The notes beneath the pieces were generated by a model. That model was not told the DNA's origin, made no database searches, and saw only the letters and a program-made list of their open reading frames with translations. A stretch of DNA of 64,000 nucleotides from Bradyrhizobium macuxiense (GTDB lineage Bacteria > Pseudomonadota > Alphaproteobacteria > Rhizobiales > Xanthobacteraceae). The stretch covers positions 62,001-126,000 of the forward strand of contig NZ_VITY01000007.1 in assembly GCF_007993935.1 (NCBI RefSeq), written 5' to 3'. Numbering within the stretch: position 1 is the first letter of the stretch; every line of letters begins with the position of its first letter. A program made the translations under genes and the position numbers. Of the stretch, positions 16,615 through 25,514 are shown in pieces.

Positions 16615-18107
16615 GCGGAGGCCTCGAGTTCGGCGCGGAGCACGCGTTTGAGCACCTTGCCGGATGGATTGCGCGGCAGGCTGTCGCGGATGATGAGTTG
16701 CCTCGGCACTTTGAAGGCAGCCAGCCGCGCGCGGCAGAAGTCGGTGAGATCAGGGAGATCGAGCCTTGCGTCGTCCGCCAGCACCACGATGGCGACCGGC
16801 TTCTCGCCCCAGCGGTCGTCCCGCAGGCCGATCACCGCGACCTCGCGCACCCCGGGGATTTCGTAGATGACGCGCTCGACCTCGGAGGAGGCGATGTTCT
16901 CGCCGCCGGAGATGATCATGTCCTTCTTGCGGTCGGTCAGATAGAGGAAGCCGTCGTCGTCGAGATAGCCGATGTCGCCGGTGCGGAACCAGTCGCCGAA
17001 GAAGGCGGACGCGGTCTTCTCGGGATCCTTCCAGTAGCCCTGCGTCACCTTCGGGCCGCGCAGGCAGATCTCGCCATCCTGGCCCGCGGGCAGGCGCTTG
17101 CCGGTGTCGTCGCGGATATCGATCTCGACATGGGCGATGGCGCGGCCGGTCGAGCCGATCTTCTCGATCTCCCGGCCGGCGTCCATGAAGGTGTCGCCGC
17201 CGCAGCTTTCGGTGAGGCCGTAGGCATCGATGTAGCGCGCATTCCTGAAATAGTCGGAGAAGGCGCGGATGCGAACCTCCGGCGTCTTCTCGCCGCCGCC
17301 GATCGCCCATCGCAGGCTGGAGACATCGTAGCGCTCGCGATTCGGGCAGGTGAGGAGGGCCGTGGTCATGACCGGCGCGAACCATGCCGCGTTCAGCTTC
17401 TCGCGCTCGATCGCGGCAAGCGCCGGCTCGGGCTCGAAGCTGCGGTGAATGCACAGCATGCCGCCGTGCCAGAGCACGGCGATGCCGGGCAGATCGAGCG
17501 CGCCGACATGATAGAGCGGGCCGACGACGAGCAGCCGGGTGTCGGCGTTCAATCCGAGCACCAGGGTCTGGTCGGCGGATTTCCAGTAGATGTTCTCGTA
17601 AGTGAGCATCACCCCCTTGGGACGATCGGTCGTGCCTGAGGTGTACATCAGCCGCATCAGGTCGCTCGGCTGGCGCACATGCATCGGCGCCGGCGCGATG
17701 TCGGGCGCAAGGTTGGTGACGCTGGATTGCGCGACTTCACCCAACGGCACCACCGGCGCGTCGCCGGTCGCAATCGCAGCAAATTCCTCGTCGGCGACAA
17801 GCAGGCGCGCGCCGGAATTGCCGACGATGTAGCTGACCTCATCGGCCGATAGGCGATAATTGATCGGCAGGAACACCGCGCCGATATGGCTGGCCGCAAA
17901 CACCAGCTCGAGAAAGGCGGTGCTGTTCTTCATCAAAACGGCGACGACATCGCCGGGCGCAATCCCGTGCATCGCGAGCCAGCTGCCGACCTGGCGGATC
18001 CGCAGGTCAAAATCCGCATAGGAGATGTCTTCGCCGCGATATTTCAGCGCACAGCGGTCCGGCGTCCGCCTGGCATGAAATGCGATGAAGCTGGAAAGAT
18101 TGATCAT
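16611..18107 (-). CDS. AMP-dependent acyl-CoA synthetase/ligase
   Basis: The 498-residue protein carries the adenylate-forming P-loop YTSGTTDRPKGV (154-166). It also has DAYGLTESCG, the hinge segment DWFRTGDIGYLDDDGFLYLT and the C-terminal catalytic lysine 484 in NPSGK. It activates a carboxylic acid to its CoA ester with ATP. It opens the minus-strand operon, and the TetR start codon overlaps its stop. Next to an ABC importer and beta-oxidation-type genes, it probably activates an imported acid or one made downstream of the monooxygenase; the exact acid cannot be told. Confidence 0.94.
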   Translation of the reverse strand: MINLSSFIAFHARRTPDRCALKYRGEDISYADFDLRIRQVGSWLAMHGIAPGDVVAVLMKNSTAFLELVFAASHIGAVFLPINYRLSADEVSYIVGNSGARLLVADEEFAAIATGDAPVVPLGEVAQSSVTNLAPDIAPAPMHVRQPSDLMRLMYTSGTTDRPKGVMLTYENIYWKSADQTLVLGLNADTRLLVVGPLYHVGALDLPGIAVLWHGGMLCIHRSFEPEPALAAIEREKLNAAWFAPVMTTALLTCPNRERYDVSSLRWAIGGGEKTPEVRIRAFSDYFRNARYIDAYGLTESCGGDTFMDAGREIEKIGSTGRAIAHVEIDIRDDTGKRLPAGQDGEICLRGPKVTQGYWKDPEKTASAFFGDWFRTGDIGYLDDDGFLYLTDRKKDMIISGGENIASSEVERVIYEIPGVREVAVIGLRDDRWGEKPVAIVVLADDARLDLPDLTDFCRARLAAFKVPRQLIIRDSLPRNPSGKVLKRVLRAELEASA

Positions 18108-18156
18108 TTGCCGCTCGTCGGGCCAACTCCGGCGCCGTTTTCTCCCTTGATGAACT

Positions 18157-18172
18157 ATGAGTCGTAATTCAT
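18157..18172. promoter_or_regulatory. Candidate TetR operator in divergent promoter region
   Basis: ATGAGT-CGTA-ATTCAT is a 16-bp inverted repeat with five of six arm positions matching. It lies in the 171-bp gap between the divergent acyl-CoA synthetase operon and the ABC transporter operon. A TTGACG hexamer begins 8 bases to the right (18180), consistent with a plus-strand promoter. The TetR protein encoded in the minus-strand operon is the natural candidate to bind it. Confidence 0.45.
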
Positions 18173-18278
18173 ATTTGGCTTGACGTCACCCCCCTTGCTC
18201 TGAAAACATCATGGCCATGGAGACGAAACGATCTCCGCAAGGGATTTTTGGGAACGCGAACCCGACAGGGAGGGGAGT

Positions 18279-19538
18279 ATGACGAGGACCCGGAAACCGG
18301 GCATCAGCCGGCGCTCGACGCTTGCGCTGATGGGCGCCGGTGCGGTGACCTTTGCCGCGCCATGGGTGGCGCGCGCGCAGGCGAAGACGATCAAGATCGG
18401 CATGCCGACGATTCTGTCGGGTCGCGTCGCGCAGCTCGGCACATCCTCGCGCAACGCGGTGATGCTGGAAGTCGAGAAGGTCAATGCCGCCGGCGGCCTT
18501 GCCGGGCGGCAGATCGAGATGGTGATCCGCGACTCCAAGGGACAGCCGCAGGAAGCCGCGCGTATCGCGCGCGAGCTCGTCAACACCGACGGCTGCGAGA
18601 TGCTGCTCGACGGTGAGGCATCGTCGGGATCGTTCGCGGTTCACGAGGTGGCGCGCGACCTCGGCGTGCTCTGCATCCACACCTGCTCGGAAGCGTCGTC
18701 GCTGACGGCCGATCCGAAGCAGCACATACCAAACGCCTTCCGTTGCGTCCGGCAGGGTATTCATGACTCGATCGTCGGCGCCGGCTACGCGGCAGGGATC
18801 GCCAAGGCCAAGGGGCTGAAGAAATGGGCGACCTGTTCGCCCGACTATGCCTATGGCCGCGACACCACCGGCGAGTTCGTGCTGTACCTGAAGAAATTCG
18901 CGCCTGACGTCGAGGTCATCAGCGAGTCCTGGCCAAAACTGTTCCAGCCCGACTACACCGAGGTGGTGACCAAGATCCTGCAGGCGAAGCCGCAGGCGCT
19001 CTATTCCTGCCTGTGGGGCGGCGATCTCACCTCCTATATCGACCAGGCCAATATCTACGCGCTGTTCACCCAGATGGAGGTGTTCGCGGTCAACATGGCC
19101 GACTACACCGCGCTCACGGTGGTGAAGAACCTGCCGAAGGGCATCCACTCCGGCGACCGCTACATCAAGACGTTCCCGGCGACGCCGGAGAATGCCGCCT
19201 GGGGCGATGCCTACAAGGCGAAGTACAACGAGTACCCGACCAACTGGTCCTGGCAGAACGCGACGGCGGTCATGTTCCTCAACGAAGCCGTCAAGAAGGC
19301 GAACTCGACCGACGGCAAGAAGGTCGCGGAAGTCCTCACCGGGCTCACCATCAAGTGCCCGTTCGGCGCCGATGGCACCGTCACGATGCGGGCGGACGAC
19401 CACACGCTGGTCGGCTACGCGATCGGCTGGGGCACCACGATCCCGCAGGAGCCCTATGTGCCTGATGTGAAGGCCGGTGACTGGAAGACCATCTTCGAAC
19501 TCGAAGCCGAGTGGAAGAAGAGCAAGGGCTACACCTGA
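18279..19538 (+). CDS. ABC transporter substrate-binding protein, branched-chain amino acid type
   Basis: The 419-residue protein starts with a twin-arginine-like leader (ISRRSTLALMGAGAVTFAAP, ARAQ), suggesting export by Tat. The mature protein is a LivJ-type periplasmic binding protein (Peripla_BP_6): IKIGMPTILSGRVAQLG, then EVEKVNAAGGLAGRQIEMVI. In this family such proteins bind amino acids, aromatic acids, amides or other small carboxylates. It leads a complete transporter operon (permeases, two ATPases) followed by CoA-ester genes, which suggests a carboxylic acid substrate. Confidence 0.93.
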   Translation: MTRTRKPGISRRSTLALMGAGAVTFAAPWVARAQAKTIKIGMPTILSGRVAQLGTSSRNAVMLEVEKVNAAGGLAGRQIEMVIRDSKGQPQEAARIARELVNTDGCEMLLDGEASSGSFAVHEVARDLGVLCIHTCSEASSLTADPKQHIPNAFRCVRQGIHDSIVGAGYAAGIAKAKGLKKWATCSPDYAYGRDTTGEFVLYLKKFAPDVEVISESWPKLFQPDYTEVVTKILQAKPQALYSCLWGGDLTSYIDQANIYALFTQMEVFAVNMADYTALTVVKNLPKGIHSGDRYIKTFPATPENAAWGDAYKAKYNEYPTNWSWQNATAVMFLNEAVKKANSTDGKKVAEVLTGLTIKCPFGADGTVTMRADDHTLVGYAIGWGTTIPQEPYVPDVKAGDWKTIFELEAEWKKSKGYT

Positions 19539-19551
19539 TCCACATGTCAGA

Positions 19552-19576
19552 CGGAGAGGGCCGCAAGCCGTCTCCG
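19552..19576 (+). promoter_or_regulatory. Intercistronic hairpin after the binding-protein gene
   Basis: CGGAGA and TCTCCG flank a GC-rich centre (GGGC/GCC) in the 88-bp gap between the binding-protein stop and the permease start. There is no T run. As at 1080-1108, the position suggests mRNA stabilisation or partial termination that raises binding-protein expression. Confidence 0.4.
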
Positions 19577-19626
19577 CCTTTCATCTGATGTTTGTCGCGC
19601 GCCGGCGTTGCGGCCCGCCGTAATGG

Positions 19627-20538
19627 ATGATTCCCGTGGACCTCGACGCGCTCGCCAGTTGCCTCGCCAGCCCTGCCTGCCTGGTGACGCAGACCACCAG
19701 CGGCCTGATCATCGGCATGCTGCTGTTTCTCGTCGCCGTCGGGCTGACGCTGATCTTCGGCGTGCTCAAGGTGGTCAATTTCAGCCACGGCGCCTTCTAT
19801 ATGTTCGGCGCCTATTTCGCGATGACGGTCTATCAGCTCACCGGCAGCTTTGCGCTGGCGATCCTGGCGGGCGCCGCCGGCACCGCGATCCTCGGCCTGA
19901 TCTTCGAGCGCGTGTTCATGAGCCGGGTCTACGGCCGCGACGTGCTGATGCAGCTCCTGGTCTGCTATGCCTTCGTGCTGATCTTCGATGACGTCGTCCG
20001 CATGATCTGGGGACCTGAATTCAAGTCGATGGGCATGCCGGCTGCGTTCCAGGTGCCGCCGCTGTTCATCGCCGGCGGCGTGGTGCCGCCTTATTACTTG
20101 CTGCTGATCGGCGTGGCACTGGCTGCCGCCGTCGTTCTCGGACTGGGGCTGGCGCGCTCCCGGATCGGCAAGGTGATCCGCGCGGCCGCACAGAATCCGG
20201 GAATGGTGTCGGCGCTTGGCATCAACACCGGGCTTATCTATGGCGGCGTGTTCGCGCTCGGCGGCATGCTGGCGGGGCTCGCGGGAGCGCTGGCCGCGCC
20301 GGTGCGCTCGCTGACACCGGGCATGGGTTTCTCGGTTCTGATCGAGTCCTTCATCGTCACCGTGATCGGCGGCATGGGCTCGATCCTGGGGGCGCTGATC
20401 GGCGCGCTCCTGATCGGCCTGATCCGCTCGTTCGGATCGCTCGGCTTCCCGCTGTTCACCGAGGGACTGATGTATCTCTTCATGGTGATCGTGCTGGTGT
20501 CGCGTCCGACCGGCCTGTTCGGCAAGGAGGTCGCATGA
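19627..20538 (+). CDS. livH: Branched-chain amino acid-type ABC permease (LivH family)
   Basis: The 303-residue protein is a typical LivH: the first segments TSGLIIGMLLFLVAVGLTLI then GVLKVVNFSHGAFYMFGAYF, about eight membrane helices, and the cytoplasmic loop KVIRAAAQNPGMVSALGINT that contacts the ATPases. It pairs with the LivM-type permease that begins inside its stop codon (ATGA overlap). The substrate follows that of the binding protein at 18279. The short N-terminal extension before the first helix (MIPVDLDALASCLASPACLV) is slightly unusual. Confidence 0.94.
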   Translation: MIPVDLDALASCLASPACLVTQTTSGLIIGMLLFLVAVGLTLIFGVLKVVNFSHGAFYMFGAYFAMTVYQLTGSFALAILAGAAGTAILGLIFERVFMSRVYGRDVLMQLLVCYAFVLIFDDVVRMIWGPEFKSMGMPAAFQVPPLFIAGGVVPPYYLLLIGVALAAAVVLGLGLARSRIGKVIRAAAQNPGMVSALGINTGLIYGGVFALGGMLAGLAGALAAPVRSLTPGMGFSVLIESFIVTVIGGMGSILGALIGALLIGLIRSFGSLGFPLFTEGLMYLFMVIVLVSRPTGLFGKEVA

Positions 20539-21554
20539 CCGAGTTGCAGGCCGGGCAGGGCGCGCAAACCTTGGCGCCTCCCCGGATCGACGCCAGACCG
20601 CAGCGCTATCGCGATGTGCTGATCGCGCTGGTGGCGTTTGCCTTGCTGGCACTGCTGCCGTTCATCTTTGGCAGCAAGCAGCTGCTCGATTTCGTGATCC
20701 GCTGCGCGGCCTACGGATTATTCGCAACTTCGCTCAATCTCCTGGTCGGATATACTGGACTGATCTCCTTCGGCCACGGCATGTTCTTTGGCCTCGGCGC
20801 CTATGGTTTCGGCCTGATGATGCAGAAGACCGGCGTGCCGATTCCAGTGGCCTTCGTCGCCACCCTGGCGATCACCTGCGTCGTCGCCGTCGTGATCGGC
20901 GCGATCTGCGTACGGCTGAAGGAGATCTATTTCGCCTTCGTCACGCTGGCGTTCCAGATGCTGATCCATTCGACGATCCTGTCGTGGCAGTCGCTGACCG
21001 GCGGTGACCAGGGCCTGCGTGGTGGCATTCCGCGGCCGCCGTTTCTCGGCATCGACCTCTCCAACCATCTGCATCTCTACATCACGAGCTGCGCGCTGCT
21101 GGTGATCGGGCTGTTCCTGATGCGCCAGATCGCGCAGTCGCCGTTCGGCTACACGCTGCGCATGATTCGCGACAACGCCACCCGGGCGAGCTTCATCGGC
21201 ATCGACGTCTGGCGCGCGAAGTTGACGATCTTCGTGCTGGCGGCGTTGTTCGCCGCGACCGGCGGCATGATCATGGCGCTGTTCGTCTCCGGCGCCTATC
21301 CCGAATTCGCCTATTGGACGATCTCGGGCGAGGGCATCTTCATCAACATGCTCGGCGGCGTGACCACCTTCCTTGGGCCGATGGTCGGCACGGTATTGCT
21401 GCTGATCCTCAATGATACCGTCACCCGCCTGACCGAGTATCACGGCATCGTGCTCGGCGTCGTGATCCTGTTCTTTGCCATCGGCCTGCGAAAGGGCCTG
21501 ATGGATTTTGTCGTCGAATGGTTCGCGCAGCGTCGCGGCGAGGCGAGCGGTTAG
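20535..21554 (+). CDS. livM: Branched-chain amino acid-type ABC permease (LivM family)
   Basis: The 339-residue protein has a LivM layout: a soluble N-terminus of about 30 residues, then about eight to ten membrane helices. Hallmarks are LNLLVGYTGLISFGHGMFFG, RLKEIYFAFVTLAFQMLIHS and the ATPase-contact loop GYTLRMIRDNATRASFIGID. It overlaps livH by 4 bases and ends 2 bases before livG starts, so the transporter genes are tightly coupled. Together with LivH it forms the inner-membrane channel. Confidence 0.94.
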   Translation: MTELQAGQGAQTLAPPRIDARPQRYRDVLIALVAFALLALLPFIFGSKQLLDFVIRCAAYGLFATSLNLLVGYTGLISFGHGMFFGLGAYGFGLMMQKTGVPIPVAFVATLAITCVVAVVIGAICVRLKEIYFAFVTLAFQMLIHSTILSWQSLTGGDQGLRGGIPRPPFLGIDLSNHLHLYITSCALLVIGLFLMRQIAQSPFGYTLRMIRDNATRASFIGIDVWRAKLTIFVLAALFAATGGMIMALFVSGAYPEFAYWTISGEGIFINMLGGVTTFLGPMVGTVLLLILNDTVTRLTEYHGIVLGVVILFFAIGLRKGLMDFVVEWFAQRRGEASG

Positions 21555-21556
21555 CC

Positions 21557-22315
21557 ATGCTGGAGATTCGCGCCCTCTCGAAATCCTTTGGCGGCGTCAG
21601 GGCGACCGACAACGTCTCGCTCGACTTCGCCGACGGTTCGCTGACCGCCGTGATCGGCCCCAATGGCGCCGGCAAGAGCACTTTCTTCAACCTGATCACG
21701 GGCGCGCTGCGGCCGGACGCTGGGCAGATTTTGCTCAATGGCGTCGACATGGCGGGCCGGGCGCCGCCGGAGATCGTGCGCCACGGCATTGGCCGCGCCT
21801 TTCAGGTCGCGAGCATCTTCCCGTCGCTGACGGTCGAGGAGACGATGCTGGCCGCGGTCTGCGCCGATCAGCGCCGAGCCGGCGTGATGCATCGGCGCTT
21901 TCCATTGGCCGAGACGCGCGACCGCGCCGAGCATGCAATGGAGCTGCTCGGCCTTGCCAGCAAGCGCAACAGGACCGCGGCGACGCTGTCGCATGGCGAC
22001 CAGAAGCTGCTTGATATCGCGCTGGCGCTGGTGCTCGAGCCCAAGGTGCTGCTGCTGGACGAGCCGACCGCGGGCATGGGCACCGAAGAGCGCTGGCGCA
22101 TGATCGACAAGGTGCGCGAGCTCTGGGAGAAGCAGAAGATCACCGTCGTGTTCATCGAGCACGACATGGACATCGTGTTCAAGATCGCGCCGCGGATCGT
22201 CGTGCTGTGTTACGGCCGGATTCTGGCGACCGGGACGCCGGATGCGATCCGGAGGAACGAAGCCGTCATCGAAGCCTATCTTGGCAGCGACGACCATGCG
22301 GGAGCGGTGGCATGA
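21557..22315 (+). CDS. livG: ABC transporter ATP-binding protein (LivG family)
   Basis: The 252-residue ATPase shows the Walker A GPNGAGKST, the LivG-type loop GRAFQVASIFPSLTVEETML, a signature LSHGDQKLLDIALAL and the Walker B VLLLDEPTAGMG. LSHGDQ in place of LSGGQ is normal for this family. I start at ATG 21557 (MLEIRALSKSFGG); the longer frame to 21518 would overlap livM. It pairs with LivF to power transport. Confidence 0.94.
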   Translation: MLEIRALSKSFGGVRATDNVSLDFADGSLTAVIGPNGAGKSTFFNLITGALRPDAGQILLNGVDMAGRAPPEIVRHGIGRAFQVASIFPSLTVEETMLAAVCADQRRAGVMHRRFPLAETRDRAEHAMELLGLASKRNRTAATLSHGDQKLLDIALALVLEPKVLLLDEPTAGMGTEERWRMIDKVRELWEKQKITVVFIEHDMDIVFKIAPRIVVLCYGRILATGTPDAIRRNEAVIEAYLGSDDHAGAVA

Positions 22316-23028
22316 GCGCGCAGCCGGTGGTGCAGGTCGAGGACCTCGACGTCTACTATGGCACCAGCCAGATTCTGTTCGGCGTTGGTCTCTCGGTGCG
22401 CAAGGGCGAGACCATGGCGCTGCTCGGCCGCAACGGCGCCGGCAAGTCGACCACCATGAAGGCGATCATGGGGCTGGCGCCCGCACGGCGCGGCACGGTG
22501 AGCTTGCGCGGTCAGGTGGTGTCCGGAATGCGGCCGCATCGCATCGCGCGGGCCGGGCTCGGCTTCGTGCCGGAGGACCGCCAGATCTTTCCCGAGCATA
22601 CGGTCGAGGACAATCTGGTGATCGGCCAGAAGAAGGGGCCCGATGGCGAGGACGAGTGGTCGATCCGCCGCGTCTATGACGTGTTTCCGCTGCTGGAGCC
22701 GTTGCGGCACCGGATCGCAGGCCGGCTCTCCGGCGGCGAACAGCAGATGCTGGCGATCGCCCGTACGCTGATGGGCAACCCGGTGCTGCTGCTGCTGGAC
22801 GAGCCGAGCGAGGGACTGGCGCCGATCATCGTGCAACGCATCGGCGAGCTGCTGCGGCAGCTCCGCGGCACCGGTGCCACAGTATTGATCGCCGAGCAGA
22901 ACATGCATTTTTGCCTTGGCCTTGCGAGCCACGCGACGGTTATCGACAAGGGACAGATCGTCTACACATCCTCGATCGAAGAGCTGAAGGCCAACGACAA
23001 CATCCGGCAGCGCTATCTGGCGCTGTAG
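22312..23028 (+). CDS. livF: ABC transporter ATP-binding protein (LivF family)
   Basis: The 238-residue ATPase has the LivF features VYYGTSQILFGVGLSVRKGE, Walker A GRNGAGKST, GFVPEDRQIFPEHTVEDNL, signature LSGGEQQMLAIARTL and Walker B LLLLDEPSEGLAP. Its ATG overlaps the livG stop by 4 bases. It completes a five-gene importer. The next gene, a CoA-transferase, follows after only 28 bases, so transporter and catabolic genes probably share one transcript. Confidence 0.94.
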   Translation: MSAQPVVQVEDLDVYYGTSQILFGVGLSVRKGETMALLGRNGAGKSTTMKAIMGLAPARRGTVSLRGQVVSGMRPHRIARAGLGFVPEDRQIFPEHTVEDNLVIGQKKGPDGEDEWSIRRVYDVFPLLEPLRHRIAGRLSGGEQQMLAIARTLMGNPVLLLLDEPSEGLAPIIVQRIGELLRQLRGTGATVLIAEQNMHFCLGLASHATVIDKGQIVYTSSIEELKANDNIRQRYLAL

Positions 23029-23056
23029 GGCCCTTCGAAACTAACGGGGAGGACAG

Positions 23057-24262
23057 ATGGCGGGCGAACGCAAGCTGACGCCGACGCACGAGGCGCCGTA
23101 TCGCGGGCTGAAAGTGCTCGATTTCGGGCAGGGGATCGCTTCGCCCTATTGCGCGATGCTGCTCGGGGTCTATGGCGCCGACGTCATCAAGGTGGAGCCG
23201 CCGGAAGGCGACTGGTCGCGCTATCTCGGCACGACCTATGGCAATCACACGACCTTGTCGGCGGTCTACAACCGCGGCAAGCGCAGCCTTTGCCTCGACA
23301 TGAAGCACAAGGACGGCATCGCGATCGCGCAGCGATTGGCGCTCGAGGCTGATGTGCTGATTGAAGGGTTCCGCCCTGGTGTCGCCGAGCGGCTCGGGCT
23401 CGGCTACGAGAGCCTGTCGCGCGACAATTCAGGCCTCGTCTATCTCTCGGTCAGCGGCTTTGGGCAAAGCGGGCCGTACTCAAAGCGGCCCGGCTCGGAT
23501 TCGGTGGCGCAGGCGTTTTCGGGACTGGTCTCGGTCAATGTCGGCGCCGATGGCGTGCCGCACCGGGTCGGCACTACGATCTCCGACGTGGTCACCGGCG
23601 TTTATGCGTTCCAGGCCATCGCGACGACCCTTTTCGCGCGCGCGACGGTCGGCACCGGCCGCTGGATCGACGTCAATCTCTGCCAGTCGACGTCAGCGCT
23701 GCTCGGGCACAAGGTCGCCGAGTTCATCCTGGAGGGCGGCGCGCCGCGCGCGCTCAATGTACCAGCCGGCACCTACCAGACGCAGGACGGCTGGATGATG
23801 GTGACGCTTGTGAACGAGCCGCAGTACAAGCGGCTCTGCGGCGCGATCGGCCGCGAGGACCTCGCCAGCGATCCGCGGTTTGCCGACTTTGCGCGGCGTG
23901 CGGACGCGGCCGACACGTTGATCCCGCAGCTGCGCGAGGTGTTCCTGATGCAGCCGACCAATGCCTGGCTCACGGCGCTGCACGCGGCCGATATTATCGC
24001 GGAGCGGATCCTCAATCCCGGCGAATGGCTGCGCAATCCCCATGTCGAGGCGACCAGGGCGTCGGTCCGCCAGGATACGCCGGGCGTTGGTGCGGTCTAT
24101 TCGCCGCGGACGCCGGGGATCGCGAGCCTGTCCGAGGACGATCTTTGTCCCGCGCCGGACGTTGGACAGGATAGCCTGAGGATATTGACAGAGGCTGGAT
24201 TTGGTCCTGCCGAGATCGATGGCTTCTTGCTGTCGGGCGCGGTGCGGCAAGCCAGGCGATGA
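23057..24262 (+). CDS. CaiB/BaiF family CoA-transferase (family III)
   Basis: The 401-residue protein fits class III CoA-transferases: an N-terminal GLKVLDFGQGIASPYCAMLL, GADVIKVEPPEGDWSRYLGT, then YNRGKRSLCLDMKHKDG and the segment LVYLSVSGFGQSGPYSKRPG. The active-site aspartate is expected near RPGSDSVAQAFSGL, aligned with formyl-CoA transferase. It moves CoA between acids without ATP. Behind the liv genes and ahead of an enoyl-CoA hydratase it probably activates the imported acid. A second family member lies at 26370-27608. Confidence 0.93.
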   Translation: MAGERKLTPTHEAPYRGLKVLDFGQGIASPYCAMLLGVYGADVIKVEPPEGDWSRYLGTTYGNHTTLSAVYNRGKRSLCLDMKHKDGIAIAQRLALEADVLIEGFRPGVAERLGLGYESLSRDNSGLVYLSVSGFGQSGPYSKRPGSDSVAQAFSGLVSVNVGADGVPHRVGTTISDVVTGVYAFQAIATTLFARATVGTGRWIDVNLCQSTSALLGHKVAEFILEGGAPRALNVPAGTYQTQDGWMMVTLVNEPQYKRLCGAIGREDLASDPRFADFARRADAADTLIPQLREVFLMQPTNAWLTALHAADIIAERILNPGEWLRNPHVEATRASVRQDTPGVGAVYSPRTPGIASLSEDDLCPAPDVGQDSLRILTEAGFGPAEIDGFLLSGAVRQARR

Positions 24263-24278
24263 CGGGAGCCAAGACAAC

Positions 24279-25055
24279 ATGAGCACTGACCTCGTTCGTT
24301 ACTCAGTCACTGAGCAAATTGCCGAAATCGTGCTGGATCGCGCGCCGGTCAATGCGCTCAGCATCCCCTTGATCGACGCGTTGCTGGCGGCGCTGGCAAA
24401 GGCGCGCGATGATGACGCGGTGCGGGCCGTCATCATCAGCAGCGCCCACAAGGTGTTCTGCGCCGGGCTCGACCTCGACATCGTCAGGGGCAAGCCCGCG
24501 ATCGAGACCAAAACATTCCTCGAGCGGCTGTATTTCGCGCTGAACGATACGCAGTACCGCATGGGCAAGCCGACCATTGCCGCGATCGACGGCGCGGTGC
24601 GGGCCGGCGGCATGACGATTGCGATCTCCTGCGACATGATCATTGCGGGCGATAGCTCGACCTTCGGCTATCCCGAGATCGACGTCGGCCTGATCCCGGC
24701 GATCCATTTCGTGCAGTTGCCGCGGCTCGTCGGAAAGCACCAGGCGTTCGGCCCGCTGTTCCTCGGCGAGCCCTTCGATGCCGCAACCGCCTATCGCATG
24801 GGGCTGCTTAGCGAAGTGGTGCCGAAAGGCGCGGCACTCGAGCGGGCTCGCGAGATCGCACGGAAGCTCGCCGCGAAGTCGCCGATCGTGATGAAGATCG
24901 GCCGCGACGCCTTCATGCGGGCGGTCGATGCCGATTTCCGCCGCTCGGTGGAGAACACGGCGGAAAGTTTCGTGGTGGTCGCCTCGACGGAAGACTGCCA
25001 GGAAGGGCTGAATGCGTTCGTTGAAAAGCGGGCGCCCAACTACAAGGGACGGTAA
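24279..25055 (+). CDS. Enoyl-CoA hydratase/isomerase family protein
   Basis: The 258-residue crotonase-fold protein has the CoA-binding and oxyanion blocks SSAHKVFCAGLDLDIVRGKP and KPTIAAIDGAVRAGGMTIAI, and STFGYPEIDVGLIPAI. The glutamates used by true enoyl-CoA hydratases are not obvious: the first position reads AVRAGG, with no acidic residue. It may therefore be an isomerase or another crotonase-type enzyme. The start at 24279 is 16 bases after the CoA-transferase; a longer frame overlapping that gene is unlikely. The MaoC gene starts immediately after its stop codon. Confidence 0.9.
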   Translation: MSTDLVRYSVTEQIAEIVLDRAPVNALSIPLIDALLAALAKARDDDAVRAVIISSAHKVFCAGLDLDIVRGKPAIETKTFLERLYFALNDTQYRMGKPTIAAIDGAVRAGGMTIAISCDMIIAGDSSTFGYPEIDVGLIPAIHFVQLPRLVGKHQAFGPLFLGEPFDAATAYRMGLLSEVVPKGAALERAREIARKLAAKSPIVMKIGRDAFMRAVDADFRRSVENTAESFVVVASTEDCQEGLNAFVEKRAPNYKGR

Positions 25056-25511
25056 ATGGCTGGATTGTATTTCGAAGAGTTCGAGGTCGGCCGGGAATTT
25101 CACCACGAGTTCAGCCGGACCGTGACTGAAATGGACAACACCATGTTCAGCCTGCTGACCATGAACCCGCAGCCGCTGCATCTCGACGCGCATTTCTCCG
25201 AGAAGACGGAATTCGGCCAGCGGCTGTTCAACAGCCTCTATACGCTCGGCATCATGATCGGGATGAGCGTGTATGATACGACGCTGGGCACGACGGTCGG
25301 CAATCTCGGCATGACCGACGTCAAGTTTCCGAAGCCGGTGTTTCATGGCGATACCTTGAAAGCGCATACCAAGATCATCGGCAAGCGCGCCAGCAAGTCG
25401 CGGCCGACTCAGGGCATCGTCGAGTTCGAGCACACCATGACCAATCAGCGGGGCGAGGTGGTGGCGAGCTGCCGCCGCACCGGGCTGATGCACTGCAAGC
25501 CGAAGGCGTAA
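25056..25511 (+). CDS. MaoC-family dehydratase
   Basis: The 151-residue hot-dog protein contains TMNPQPLHLDAHFSEKTEFG, the variant of the hydratase-2 motif found in MaoC proteins linked to CitE-like lyases, such as mesaconyl- or itaconyl-CoA hydratases. Strands GNLGMTDVKFPKPVFHGDTL and FEHTMTNQRGEVVASCRRTG also fit. It starts directly after the previous stop (TAA-ATG) and is followed within 3 bases by the lyase gene. The likely reaction is reversible hydration of a branched C5 enoyl-CoA (inference from its neighbours). Confidence 0.9.
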   Translation: MAGLYFEEFEVGREFHHEFSRTVTEMDNTMFSLLTMNPQPLHLDAHFSEKTEFGQRLFNSLYTLGIMIGMSVYDTTLGTTVGNLGMTDVKFPKPVFHGDTLKAHTKIIGKRASKSRPTQGIVEFEHTMTNQRGEVVASCRRTGLMHCKPKA

Positions 25512-25514
25512 GTG

